Shown in pieces: positions 24,940 through 33,729 of a stretch of DNA of 64,000 nucleotides. This DNA is from Ashinkailepas kermadecensis. Lineage: Eukaryota; Arthropoda; Thecostraca; Neolepadidae. The stretch spans positions 148,501 to 212,500 of the forward strand of contig JAOTOM010004668.1 in assembly GCA_034440615.1 (NCBI GenBank), written 5' to 3'. The position numbers and the translations under genes were made by a program. Position 1 is the stretch's first letter. Every line of letters begins with the position of its first letter. The notes beneath the pieces were generated by a model. The model was not told the DNA's origin, made no database searches, and saw only the letters and a list, made by a program, of their open reading frames with translations.

Positions 24940-25089
24940 ACGCGGGACGAGAAAGTGGCAGAGAAGAGCATACACATCCCATTGTTGGGCGCCAGAGCGT
25001 TCAGCGCCAGGCGGCCACAACCTCCGCCTACAATCACAGCCCAAACGCCGGACGGCTTGAGTGTCCTGCAGTGGCTGTCTCGATACATG
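24940..25089 (+). CDS. Candidate 50-codon exon
   Basis: A strong acceptor (gatttgctctcctcag) and a strong donor (catg|gtgagg) bound an open 150-bp segment in phase 0 at both ends. It encodes IHIPLLGARAFSARRPQPPP and later TPDGLSVLQWLSRYM. Phase 0 also fits the candidate donor at 24024, so it could be the next exon of the transposase gene. It might instead belong to an unrecognised gene. I recognise no domain. Confidence 0.35.
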
Positions 25090-25918
25090 GTGAGGAAGAG
25101 ATAAGTTTCGACGGTTGAATTTGCATTGCTATGCAGTTTAGCTCAACAAACCCTCGCCCAGGTGGGGGGGGGGGGGTGTCATTTATACCCCCCTAAGTTT
25201 TTTCTTCAGAATGACCGGAAAACGGCGGCGCAAGGCCGCTTTTTTGTCCCTTGACTGTTCCGTCATCTTTTGCGAGTGTGTCCTGCCAATTTTGACCCTG
25301 GGTAATCCAAGTCACGGCGGTAATGATGCCACCTCCACAAAAAAGTGTAGTGTAGCGTCACTCTCAGAATAAGCAACCGATAAATTTTAAACTCATGGCA
25401 TGTTATGCGGTTACCAGGACCTACAATCCCGCTATCTCGGAATTTTTATTTTTATCTTTAAGAGTTCACATCCATAATCATCCTAAGCTATTTTCATTTC
25501 ATATTTTCGCGAAATGTGCTGTCACACTGCCTGTGGCTCCATGGAAGAAATTCACTGGTTAACCACCAGCCACTTGACCTATAGATATCTTACATACCAT
25601 TATGCTTGTGATGAGTTATTCAGTTTGTAAGAAAATCATGATCCTTTCCTCAACAAGCCACATTGACATGGCATGGCATGTTTGCGACCTACCCTGCACA
25701 CCACAGTAATGTTGGGTCATGGTGTGTAGGTAGGTACCTACTTACCTTAAGTGTGACACACACTTTGTAGGTTTTTATGGGAACTAAACAATGACTATTG
25801 TATATTGCCAAATGACCACAAGGCACTGTGTGTAATAATTCCATTTCAAAATAATTTTCCCACTTTCTGCCACCAGCAATTTCTGTCAGCCGGTTTTAAC
25901 CACTAAAACCGGTGGCAT
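25090..25918. other. No recognisable gene
   Basis: A G-run (25162-25176) and unique AT-rich sequence. A short direct repeat of gtaggtacctactt words is near 25735. Confidence 0.4.
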
Positions 25919-26168
25919 ACATTAATTGCTGCCGGCTGCTGCCAACCCTGATACAACTACATATATGGCAAATGCCCAATGGCGGATCCAGGGGGGGGGA
26001 ATGGGCATTTGCCCCCCCCAGTACGATATTTTTCGTAAAAACCATATGTTTTTGACAATTTTGCCGGTTTTGCCCCCCCCCCCAACCGATCAAAATGGCA
26101 GTTCTAGATCCGCCTCTGCAAATGCCTGCTATTTGGAGGAGGCTGGCAGCAGCCGGCAGCAATTAATG
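25919..26168. mobile_element. Nested inverted-repeat element carrying an hAT MITE
   Basis: Outer 26-bp arms (attaattgctgccggctgct at the left) are exact reverse complements at 25919-25944 and 26143-26168. Inside, the 8 bases caaatgcc at 25969-25976 and 26119-26126 bracket a 142-bp element (25977-26118) whose ends are caatggcggatccag and ctagatccgcctctg, typical of hAT. G and C runs lie inside each end. Confidence 0.85.
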
Positions 26169-26753
26169 TTAAAATAGACGTCCTGCTGTCATGGTGGGGG
26201 GGCAAAAAAACATGGCTCTGACTACTGGAGAGGCGGACATAGTTCCGCCGGAGTCTCCGCATCGGGCCAGTCAAAACAGCGGCGTGTGGCCAAAAATCGC
26301 GACGGCCTGCTCAGCCAGGTGATAGTGGAGATATGCAGCATTACCATTAATTATGAGGAAAAGCGAACTCTCTCCATAAGTATCTGATGGAGCAGCAAGC
26401 GTACTTACTCACTACCAACCAGGGTGGTGAAACCCAAAAACCCACTACCCAGGGTTTTTGGGTTGGGTTTTTGGTGCAAAACCCACAAAAACCCAAAGTT
26501 TTGGTTTTTGGGTTGGGGTTTTGGTGCAAAAGCATTTCGTACCGTAACGTAGGCCATCTCTGACCATAGCCAAATCGGTGCTCCTGTCACATATCCTATT
26601 GGTTCCAGACCGCTCATGACTTAATTTCCCCGCAGTGCGGACGTGTTGTGTGGACGCCCCAGCGTGATGCGGGTCTTTTTAGATGACTAATCATGTTTAT
26701 ATGCAATGCAGATGCCGCTACAGCACACGAGCTTCCCCTCCCCCTGCCGGCAG
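26169..26753. other. No gene; GGGTTTT-rich stretch
   Basis: At 26430-26530 words such as gggtttttgg and aacccaaaaaccc alternate in both orientations and could form a hairpin. The rest is unique. The first D2HGDH exon(s) should lie upstream of 26754 but I could not identify them. Confidence 0.4.
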
Positions 26754-26951
26754 GTTGTTCGCCATGCGTAGTCTTCCCCAAGAGCACATCGGAGGTATCT
26801 GCCGTGTTGAAGTACTGCAACGATCGCCCTCTAGCGGTGGTTCCCCAGGGGGCCAACACATCGCTGGTGGGCGGCAGCGTACCCGTCTTTGACGAGGTCA
26901 TCGTCAATACGTCAAAAATGGATGACGTCTTCGATGTAGACGGTGATGGAG
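26754..26951 (+). pseudogene. D2HGDH: D2HGDH exon 1 of those seen (FAD-binding domain start)
   Basis: Acceptor ccctgccggcag, donor g|gtgagc. It encodes GCSPCVVFPKSTSEVSAVLK and PQGANTSLVGGSVPVFDEVI, the PCMH-type FAD-binding fold, matching PQGGNTGMVGGSVPVFDE in the family. It starts after one base of a codon and ends with one base of the next. Intact. Confidence 0.85.
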
Positions 26952-27347
26952 GTGAGCTGGCTGGTAGTGTGGATGTTAGAAGGATATGCAAGGTGGGAAT
27001 ATATATTATGCACTTAACATTGCACCTTGGGAAGGTATTTGAGAAAGGCTTCCTTAAGCCCCGACCGGCCCTTGCTGGTTGTCCGTTTCTGCCTTTTTCT
27101 ATGAAGACTAATAATGCTTGTGTGGTATTCTTTTGGTGCTGTAGTTATTATATTTTTTTATCTCAGCAGGCGTGATGTGATCACGGTATTAGCCGTTAGC
27201 TACGTTAGCTCGATAATAAGGCTGTCCGAATACCATAACCTGGATGTCTAAAGACCATTTCATTTTTTCCCGCGGGGCTCGTCAGCAGCAATGTGTAAAG
27301 CAACAACATCATTACCTAGTGCGCTGCCAAGGAGCTTGCAAGTGTAG

Positions 27348-27671
27348 CAGTGGCGAAGCCAGGATTTGGTCAAGGGGGGGGCAACCAATAAAAGGGCGCC
27401 GCAGCTTCATGAGGGCGCCTTCAACATTGGGGTTTGGCTGGCCACCGTTTCGATCCTGGGGGGGGGAAGCGTGTCTGGCGAGAGGGCGCCGCTCTCCGAT
27501 CCTCGGATCCTGGGGGGGGGGGGGGAAGCGTGTCCGAGGGGGGCGGTTCGAGGGGGCGCCGATCCTAGTCCGATCGTGGGGGGGGGGGGGGGGAAGGGTG
27601 TCTGGCGAGGGGGGCGCCTTTGTCGCCAAGGGGGGGCCATGGCCCCCATGCCCCCCCTAAATACGCCACTG
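27348..27671. mobile_element. hAT MITE in D2HGDH intron 1
   Basis: Ends cagtggcgaagccagg and cctaaatacgccactg, with 8-bp near-duplicates aagtgtag (27340-27347) and aagtgtga (27672-27679). The interior has G-runs of up to 18 and repeated gatcctgggggg blocks. Frames across it are artefacts. Confidence 0.75.
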
Positions 27672-28029
27672 AAGTGTGACCTGTTTTCTAGTTAGAAGGA
27701 TTGGATGTTTGGTTTGGCAGGGATATCGCCTCTTTAAATGACTACGTTAACTGTCATTTTTAACCCGCGCACTGCTGGGCCTCTGATAATGCACGCCCTG
27801 CTGGGGGGGGGGGGGGGGGTTGAAACCACCGCGAGCTCGGCTCCTATGCGGAGTAAGAAAAACAAATACCGTTCGATGGTTCGGAAAAATTCATGACGAA
27901 TTGATTTATTATTTAGATCATTTTTGGCTCAGGTGAAAGGTCATTAGAGGTCAGATTTGGCAACATATGGGACATGCGGCGTCAGCTATTCGAGGCCCTC
28001 CAGCATGCGAGTTTCTCCGTCGCAAACAC
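27672..28029. other. D2HGDH intron remainder
   Basis: Intronic. A G-run of about 15 at 27805-27819. No gene evidence. Confidence 0.4.
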
Positions 28030-28119
28030 TCTAACGTGCTAATTTATCTTCGCAGCCATTCTAACGTGCGAGGTTGGTTGTAGCAGTCACTCTAACGTGG
28101 AACTTGGTGTCCGCCCCAG
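28030..28119 (+). repeat. Degenerate tandem copies of the D2HGDH exon-2 acceptor region
   Basis: Three blocks, each with cactctaacgtg or ccattctaacgtgcgaggt, precede the real exon start gcaccctaacatgcgaggt. Two of them are preceded by acceptor-like strings (atcttcgcag, ggttgtagcag). They look like tandem copies of the intron/exon boundary. Confidence 0.6.
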
Positions 28120-28314
28120 GCACCCTAACATGCGAGGTGGGTTGTTCGCTGAAGAAGCTGGAGAAGAAAAAAAACCCGGAAGAAGCGACTTTGCTTCCCA
28201 GTTGACATGAACATCCGGTAGGCTCAGATCGGCGGTGTGGTCGCGGCAGATATGGCGGGACCCCGAACAGCACGGTTCTGCAACCTTCACGGAAACGTGC
28301 TCGGTTTGGAAGTG
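28120..28314 (+). pseudogene. D2HGDH: D2HGDH exon 2, frameshifted and with a stop
   Basis: Acceptor gtgtccgccccag, donor gtg|gtgagt. The first frame reads TLTCEVGCSLKKLEKK (family CQAGCVLEEL). The frame then changes, probably in the A8 run at 28167-28174 or just after, and reads PVDMNIR, a TAG, then IGGVVAADMAGPRTARFCNL and HGNVLGLEV. The ends match the family but the FAD-contacting glycines and NAGG motif are gone. At 195 bp with phases 1 and 0 the length is out of frame by one. Confidence 0.8.
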
Positions 28315-28625
28315 GTGAGTAACGAACAGATGTTGTGTTCGCTTCTTCTGTTGCACATTGCCTGGGTTGTCTCCAGCATTGTTTTGTAGATGGACCCAAT
28401 GACGTACTTGTAACTGTATGCGCGGGTTTTTACCTCACTGAGGCGAATAAGTCTCAGTAACTCTAGGCCAGGCTTCAAATACGCGTAATGATCGCTTGTG
28501 ATTATATTCTCCTTTGCTGGACATTAGCTTAGATCTGGAGGCGGTTGGGGCTTCACTATGTCTTCTTGCCGGGTCATAAATGCACGATCTTCCATCAATA
28601 TTTTAAAGGGAAACTTTGTCTCCAG

Positions 28626-28742
28626 GTGCTTCCAGACGGTACCGTGTTAGACTCGATGTCATCAATGAGGAAGGACAATACCGGTTTCGACCTGAAGCGG
28701 ATGTTTGTCGGGTCCGAGGGCAGTCTGGGCATCATCACCAAG
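28626..28742 (+). pseudogene. D2HGDH: D2HGDH exon 3
   Basis: Acceptor ttgtctccag, donor aag|gtaagg, 39 codons, phase 0 at both ends. It encodes [20 protein letters not shown] and [19 protein letters not shown], nearly the family consensus. Intact. Confidence 0.9.
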
Positions 28743-29079
28743 GTAAGGAAGCGTCTCACAGAGCTAGGTGAGATTGAACGTGTTGCGAACGAGCTGATTA
28801 AAATGTGCTGCGTATTTCACGAGCACTGACGGATAAGTTCGCTGAAAACGGCCCACAAAATTCCTGTCAGAGTTGCAGTCAAACATCTTATAATGTACTC
28901 TTGTAATGGGTGCTCCAGAGTTCCATATAGAAGCAGGAGTTTTCTTTCCGGTTGTGCAGGCAACTCGATATTTTGTAGAGTTAGCACTGATGCCGAAATG
29001 GGGCGGCTAAAATTCCATTCGTAGTGTTAACATCCATTCGCATATGCCCGAGAGACCTAACAGGGACAGGATTGGTACC
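28743..29079. other. D2HGDH intron 3, no feature
   Basis: Unique intronic sequence. Confidence 0.4.
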
Positions 29080-29635
29080 CACCGCCCAGCGATTACGAAC
29101 CCATCATCCAGCGATTACGAACCCATCATCCAGCGATTACGAACCTGTCATCCAGCGATTACGAGCCCGTCATCCAGCGATTACGAGCCCACCGCCCAGC
29201 GATTACGAACCCATCATTCAGCGATTACGAACCCATCATCCAGCGATTACGAGCCCCCGCCCAGTGGTTACGAACCTATCATCCAGCGATTACGAACCCA
29301 TCATCCAGCGATTACGAGTCCACCGCCCAGCGATTACGAACCCATCATTCAGCGATTATGAACTCATCCAGCAATTACGAACCCATCATCCAGCGATTAC
29401 GAACCCATCATATAGCGATTACGAGCCCACCGCCCAGCGATTACGAACCCATCATTCAGCGATTACGAACCCATCATCCATCGATTACGAACCCATCATA
29501 TAGCGATTACGAACCCATCATATAGCGATTGCGAGCCCACCGCCCAGCGATTACGAACCCACCGTGCAGTGATTACGAACCAGTCATCCAGCGATTACGA
29601 ACCTATCATCCAGCGATTACGAACCCGCGCTCTAC
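29080..29635. repeat. 22-bp minisatellite in D2HGDH intron 3
   Basis: About 25 copies of cagcgattacgaacccatca plus tc, with variants (cgagcccaccgc, cgaacctgtca). The array runs up to the acceptor of exon 4, replacing the usual long pyrimidine tract; the last copy reads gattacgaacccgcgc before tctaccgcag. Confidence 0.92.
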
Positions 29636-29640
29636 CGCAG

Positions 29641-29784
29641 GTGTCGATGGCGTGTCCGCCGATGCCGAAACACATAAACGTCGCCATGGTGTACACGGAG
29701 AACTTCGATACAGTCCTCGACATCATGCGGCTCGCTAAGCAGGCACTCGGCGAAATCATGTCAGCCTGCGAGTTCATGGACAAC
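29641..29784 (+). pseudogene. D2HGDH: D2HGDH exon 4
   Basis: Acceptor gctctaccgcag lies directly against the end of a 22-bp minisatellite; donor aac|gtatgt; 48 codons, phase 0/0. It encodes VSMACPPMPKHINVAMVY and LGEIMSACEFMDN (family VSILCPPKPR...LGEILSAFEFMD). Intact. Confidence 0.9.
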
Positions 29785-30029
29785 GTATGTATACATCTAG
29801 CATCAATAGTTATTGGTTAAATATATTATGGTGTGTACCAAGCTACGTAGATGTACATGATTAACCATCAACAGTTTTAAATACGGCACGGTGAAAAAGT
29901 ATATTTATAGTGTCATGGTCGCGGCACTAATCGAGAAGATATCTTGCACAATGATTACTGGTGATTTGTTTCTTCAAAGGTACTTCCGGTCACACCAGCC
30001 AAAAGTGCACTACGCCCGTGTCATGTTCA
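29785..30029. other. D2HGDH intron 4, first part
   Basis: AT-rich intronic sequence before the MITE; no feature. Confidence 0.4.
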
Positions 30030-30280
30030 GGCAGACACGCAGCCAGGAATTCGGCCAGGGGGGGGGGGGCGGTGGCGGAGCCGCTACAAAAGGGTACAAG
30101 GCCACCTCCGGAAGGGTCCCAGGGTCCCATGGTCGAAAAGGGTCCTTTCGATCATCATGAACTGGTTGGTTCTGATTCAAGATGCGCCCTTCGGGGGGGG
30201 AGTATCTCAGTCTATTTTCGGTGGTCAGGTGGGGGGCTGTCCTTGCTCCCCCCCCCCCCCTCCTTGGCTACGTGCCTGGC
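30030..30280. mobile_element. hAT MITE in D2HGDH intron 4
   Basis: Eight-base duplicates catgttca at 30022-30029 and 30281-30288. The ends are ggcagacacgcagccagga and tccttggctacgtgcctggc. G and C runs lie inside both ends, as in the other hAT-type MITEs here. Confidence 0.85.
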
Positions 30281-30379
30281 CATGTTCATGTGTATCTCCT
30301 TGTAATTTACGCTATTGACTTGCATAACGTAAATGTGGCCAATTTCGTTTTCAAAATAACATTTTGTGTCCATACTCAG

Positions 30380-30586
30380 GACGCAGTGAGGTCGGTGAAG
30401 CAGAAGCACCTGACGATGTGGGGCGTGCCCGACAAGCCGTACTACGTTCTGATCGAGACCGCCGGCCACTGCGACCAACACGACGAGGAGAAGCTCAAGT
30501 TCCTCTTCAACATGCTCAAGGACAATAAGCTCATCATGGACGGACATATCGGTCCACTCAACTATGATGACCCATCGTTCATCGAG
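30380..30586 (+). pseudogene. D2HGDH: D2HGDH exon 5
   Basis: Acceptor gtccatactcag, donor gag|gtgatt, 69 codons, phase 0/0. It includes PYYVLIETAGHCDQHDEEKL (family FYVLIETSGSNAGHDAEKL). Intact. Confidence 0.88.
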
Positions 30587-30726
30587 GTGATTGGGAGTGC
30601 GAGGAGTTGGAAGTTTGGGTTGGCGGCCGAGTAGGTAGTGACTTCCAGTTTTCCCTGCCCTGCTGGATGGCAAACGAGCATTGTTCGACGTTAATGAATT
30701 ATAGGTACCTTTTGCGTGTTCATCTT

Positions 30727-30814
30727 CAGACGCGGATCCAGAATTTCGGTCAGCGGGGGAGGCGCAATGTTGGAAATCTCGTGCGCGCCCTAGCGCCCCC
30801 TGGATCCGCGCCTG
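30727..30814. mobile_element. Short hAT-type MITE in D2HGDH intron 5
   Basis: The 15-bp ends cagacgcggatccag and ctggatccgcgcctg are near-perfect inverted repeats around 58 bp. The target duplication is not clear. Confidence 0.65.
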
Positions 30815-31064
30815 ATGTTCTATTCATGCCTTATTCATGGTTCACTGCTTCATACCATGAGTGTCGGATATATTCGATTCCCCAAATACCCTTACTTGTC
30901 TCGACACGTTGCAACGGTGCATCACTAGTGCCTATACTTTCGGGATTCATCTAACCGTCTAACACTACATCTGGAACCTTAATGAGAAACATTCCGTGTC
31001 CGTTGGTTCCTGTCATTCTCCTCCGTCCTCTTATCTCACCCGCCGCGTCTGCTCGTCTCGGCAG

Positions 31065-31187
31065 CGGCTGTGGAACATCAACGGCCGGATCCTGACGTCT
31101 ACCACTACGGACGTCTCGCTGCCGCGCGGCAAGCAATACCCCTTGATCGAGAAGCTCCGCATGTGCGTCGGCGGCGACATCACAAAA
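31065..31187 (+). pseudogene. D2HGDH: D2HGDH exon 6, substrate-binding residues lost
   Basis: Acceptor gctcgtctcggcag. It encodes RLWNINGRILTSTTTDVSLP and IEKLRMCVGGDITK, aligned to the family LWALRERIT...YKYDLSLP segment. The two Arg/Thr positions of LRERIT and the Lys of YKYD, which contact substrate in the human enzyme (from memory), are changed, and about seven residues are missing. The end at 31187 keeps the frame with exon 7 but uses a weak donor (gtggcc); stronger donors at 31201 or 31211 would break it. Confidence 0.7.
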
Positions 31188-31659
31188 GTGGCCGATTCTG
31201 GTGAGAGAAGGTAGGCAGATTCTGGTGGGAACATGGAAGGTTGAACGTTTGGTAAGAGGTAGCTATTATTATTGGTAATTAGGTTTTGAGTTACCAATTT
31301 GGGCTTTAGGGCGCGCCAATCGGCACAGGAACGCGCGTTTGAAAATATTTATTATTACCCCTCCCCCCATGGCACTCCATTTTCGTGTCCACATCTTGGG
31401 ATTTTATGACACTGGGTGTTGCAAGGGTCCTGCCAGGGTTGGACTGGAGGCGTGGTGTTCCAACAAAACCTACAACATTGAATAACGACTTATCTAAACT
31501 ACATTTCCTAGTTGCTCAAATTTCCGTGTGTGAGACGTCATCCCATTTTGCCCCAAGGCCGTTACGGCGATGACATCAGAAAAGTAGAAACATTGAGGTG
31601 GAAATGATGGGGTAAGGAGTACGGTACAACGACTCATCACCATTCCTTGCCATCTCCAG
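31188..31659. other. D2HGDH intron 6
   Basis: Intronic. A fragment like the shared SINE tail (gggctttagggcgcgccaa) is near 31300. Nothing else recognised. Confidence 0.4.
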
Positions 31660-31822
31660 GTGGCAAGCTTCGGGCACCTGTTGGATGGAAGCATGCACGT
31701 GGCGTTGCAGTCCCCGTCCTTAAGCGCAGCCACCTTGGACAAGCTGACCGGCTCATCACAGACGAGGTCACAGCCGCAGGAGGAGCCGTCTCTGCCGAAC
31801 TCAGCTGCGGATTCAAGAGCAG
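31660..31822 (+). pseudogene. D2HGDH: D2HGDH exon 7, frameshifted
   Basis: Acceptor gccatctccag, donor ag|gtaaca. The first frame gives VASFGHLLDGSMHVALQSP (family VVGYGHLGDGNLHLNV), keeping both zinc-binding His. After about 31740 the match moves to another frame: LITDEVTAAGGAVSAELSCG (family GSVSAEHGVG). At 163 bp the exon is one base out of the phase needed by exon 8. The His after SAE is Leu. Confidence 0.8.
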
Positions 31823-31952
31823 GTAACACATGGGAGGATGTGGGAGGGAAGGAAAGGTGACAGACGTATCAAACTGTTTGCCAGCTTCTGATGACGTAAG
31901 AACGGCCGTGTTGTTCGCATCTAAGTGTGTATTAGTTTTTTTGAGGAGGGGG

Positions 31953-32281
31953 GAGTTTTTCGCCCCTAGGGGGGACGTCGTGGCGCAGTTGGTAGCATGC
32001 TCGCCTTCAGCGCGCGCGACCCGGGTTCAGTTCACGGCGGGTGCCCGGTTTCTACACGGTGTTCACTCGGTCCCCCGCTTAGGCCGGACCCGGCCTCAAA
32101 TGACCGTCATCGGAGCCCCTCTCTGGGACGGAGCCGTCATTTGTCACACTGGCACAGAGTGCTCCAGTTACAACCACTCCCTGGGTCCGGGGAGTACGGC
32201 AGGACAAAGTCCGCCGACGCAGCGGTACCTCGCGGGGTCTCTGATGGGTTGCAGGGAGAGAGAGAGAGAGTTCTTCGCCCC
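31953..32281 (+). mobile_element. tRNA-derived SINE in the last D2HGDH intron
   Basis: Near-identical 14-bp duplicates (gagtttttcgcccc at 31953-31966, gagttcttcgcccc at 32268-32281) bracket about 300 bp. The head has an A box in gtggcgcagttggtagc and a B box gggttcagttc. It ends in a (GA)n tail at 32256-32270. The head differs from the Val-like and Leu/Ser-like SINEs. Confidence 0.88.
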
Positions 32282-32610
32282 GGTGATCGGAAAGACCGTT
32301 GTATTGAGGTGGCATGAAGCGCGGACCAGAACAAGACAAAGGAGAAGGGAGGCGGCGGGGGGTAGCCGTCGGGGCGAAAGAGGCCGCGCCTGTCGTCATA
32401 ATGCCTACAACCTATATGAGCGGCGTACGCATTATCCAATGTAGCGCCCATTAAGGGATTCAGTGAGCTAGCAGAGGCCCCCGAGTAAGCCTGCCTTAGC
32501 AATAACGAGTCTCATTTGGGTGGGACCCACTTTGTGGTGGCAAGACCTGGCTGTGGTGAGAATGACCGGTCCTCCTGTTTCGTACATTCACTCCTTCCTC
32601 CCGTCTTCAG
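32282..32610. other. Last D2HGDH intron, no further feature
   Basis: Intronic sequence up to the terminal exon; GC-rich at first. Confidence 0.4.
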
Positions 32611-32728
32611 GAACCTGGGCGCGCACTGCAAGGACCCGGTGGAGATGAAGCTGATGAGGACGGTGAAGAATATGTTGAACCCAAACGCCATCATGAACCC
32701 ATACAAGGTGTTCCCTGACGGCCAGTGA
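32611..32728 (+). pseudogene. D2HGDH: D2HGDH terminal exon
   Basis: Acceptor cctcccgtcttcag. It encodes LGAHCKDPVEMKLMRTVKNM and LNPNAIMNPYKVFPDGQ then TGA (family LMQQLKALLDPKGILNPYK). It needs two bases of a codon from exon 7, which fits that exon's donor. Confidence 0.88.
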
Positions 32729-32884
32729 TGGGAGTCCATTCCCAGGCTGGATAATTTAGACTTACGTCGCACTGTGAAGGGATCCCTTTCGTATAGTGAA
32801 ATGCCTTCGAAGTCACAGTCTTCCGACACGAGTGAAAGGGTCATCATTATTCCATCGAGGAAGACTATTTTTGGAGCTAAAGTT

Positions 32885-33650
32885 ATCATTAGTATGAAAT
32901 GAAGAGTGAGTCAATGATGGTGGTCAAACCAGAGCGAAGACACGTGATGGTAACTCGCGTTCTAGACGGAGACATGAACAGAGTGGCTGTAGTTTTTCAA
33001 TGCTTTGTCGTGTGACAGGTTACACTGGTGCGATGTGACTTGTTTTTTGATAATTAAAAATGGCATTGCATGTTCAGATCGGAAGAATTCAACTCGAAGT
33101 ATACTGTACAATTACCAAACAAGTTGATGATTAATATGACGACAGGCGCGTCAATTAGTATGAAAGAAAGAGTGAGTCAATGATGGTGGTCAAACCAGAG
33201 CGAAGACACGTGATGGTAACTCGCGTTCTAGACGGAGACATGAACAGAGTGGTTGTAGTTTTTCAATGCTTTGTCGTGTAACAGGTTACACCGGTGCGAT
33301 GTGACTTGTTTGTGATAATTAAAAATGGCATGGCATGTTCAGATCGGAGGAATTAAGCTCGAAGTATACTGTACAATTACCAAACAAGTTGATGTTTGAT
33401 ATGACGACAGGCGCGTCCATTAGTATGAAAGAAAGAGTGAGTCAATGATGGTGGTCAAACCAGAGCGAAGACACGTGATGGTAACTCGCGTTCTAGACGG
33501 AGACATGAACAGAGTGGTTGTAGTTTTTCAATGCTTTGTCGTGTAACAGGTTACACCGGTGCGATGTGACTTGTTTGTGATAATTAAAAATGGCATGGCA
33601 TGTTCAGATCGGAGGAATTCAGCTCGAAGTATACTGTGCACTTACCAAAC
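32885..33650. repeat. 265-bp tandem repeat, about 2.9 copies, downstream of D2HGDH
   Basis: The word attagtatgaaa recurs at 32888, 33154 and 33419 (266 and 265 bp apart), each followed by gagtgagtcaatgatggtgg. Copies are nearly identical, so the expansion is recent. It starts about 150 bp after the D2HGDH stop codon, so it may include 3' UTR sequence. Confidence 0.92.
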
Positions 33651-33729
33651 AAGTTTTTTTATGTACGAAAGTCACATGGTCCTATATCAAGAATCGAATA
33701 TTTATATCGCAACCTAAAAACAGATAATT

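Larger units (their letters stand above)
26754..32728 (+). pseudogene. D2HGDH: D-2-hydroxyglutarate dehydrogenase copy, decaying (8 exons seen)
   Basis: In the family this is a mitochondrial FAD enzyme that oxidises D-2-hydroxyglutarate to 2-oxoglutarate and passes electrons to ETF. Eight exons lie in order on the plus strand, nearly all with proper splice signals. They match the vertebrate protein from GCSPCVVFPKSTSEV to the terminal IMNPYKVFPDGQ and stop. The N-terminal exon(s) with the targeting peptide are not seen. Lesions: exon 2 has a net +1 frameshift and a TAG, and its PLDLGAKG..IGGN..TNAGG FAD motif is ruined. Exon 7 has a net frameshift. The active-site Lys of the YKYD segment is replaced, the HLN Asn after the second zinc His is Ala, and the His of the SAEHG motif is Leu. 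Other exons stay well conserved, so the decay looks recent. A misassembled active gene is less likely, because residue losses go beyond indels. Confidence 0.8.

Noticed and set aside
26405..26617. Minus-strand frame rich in Pro/Asn/Lys
   Set aside because: Derived from the GGGTTTT-type repeat stretch; no domain or splice support.
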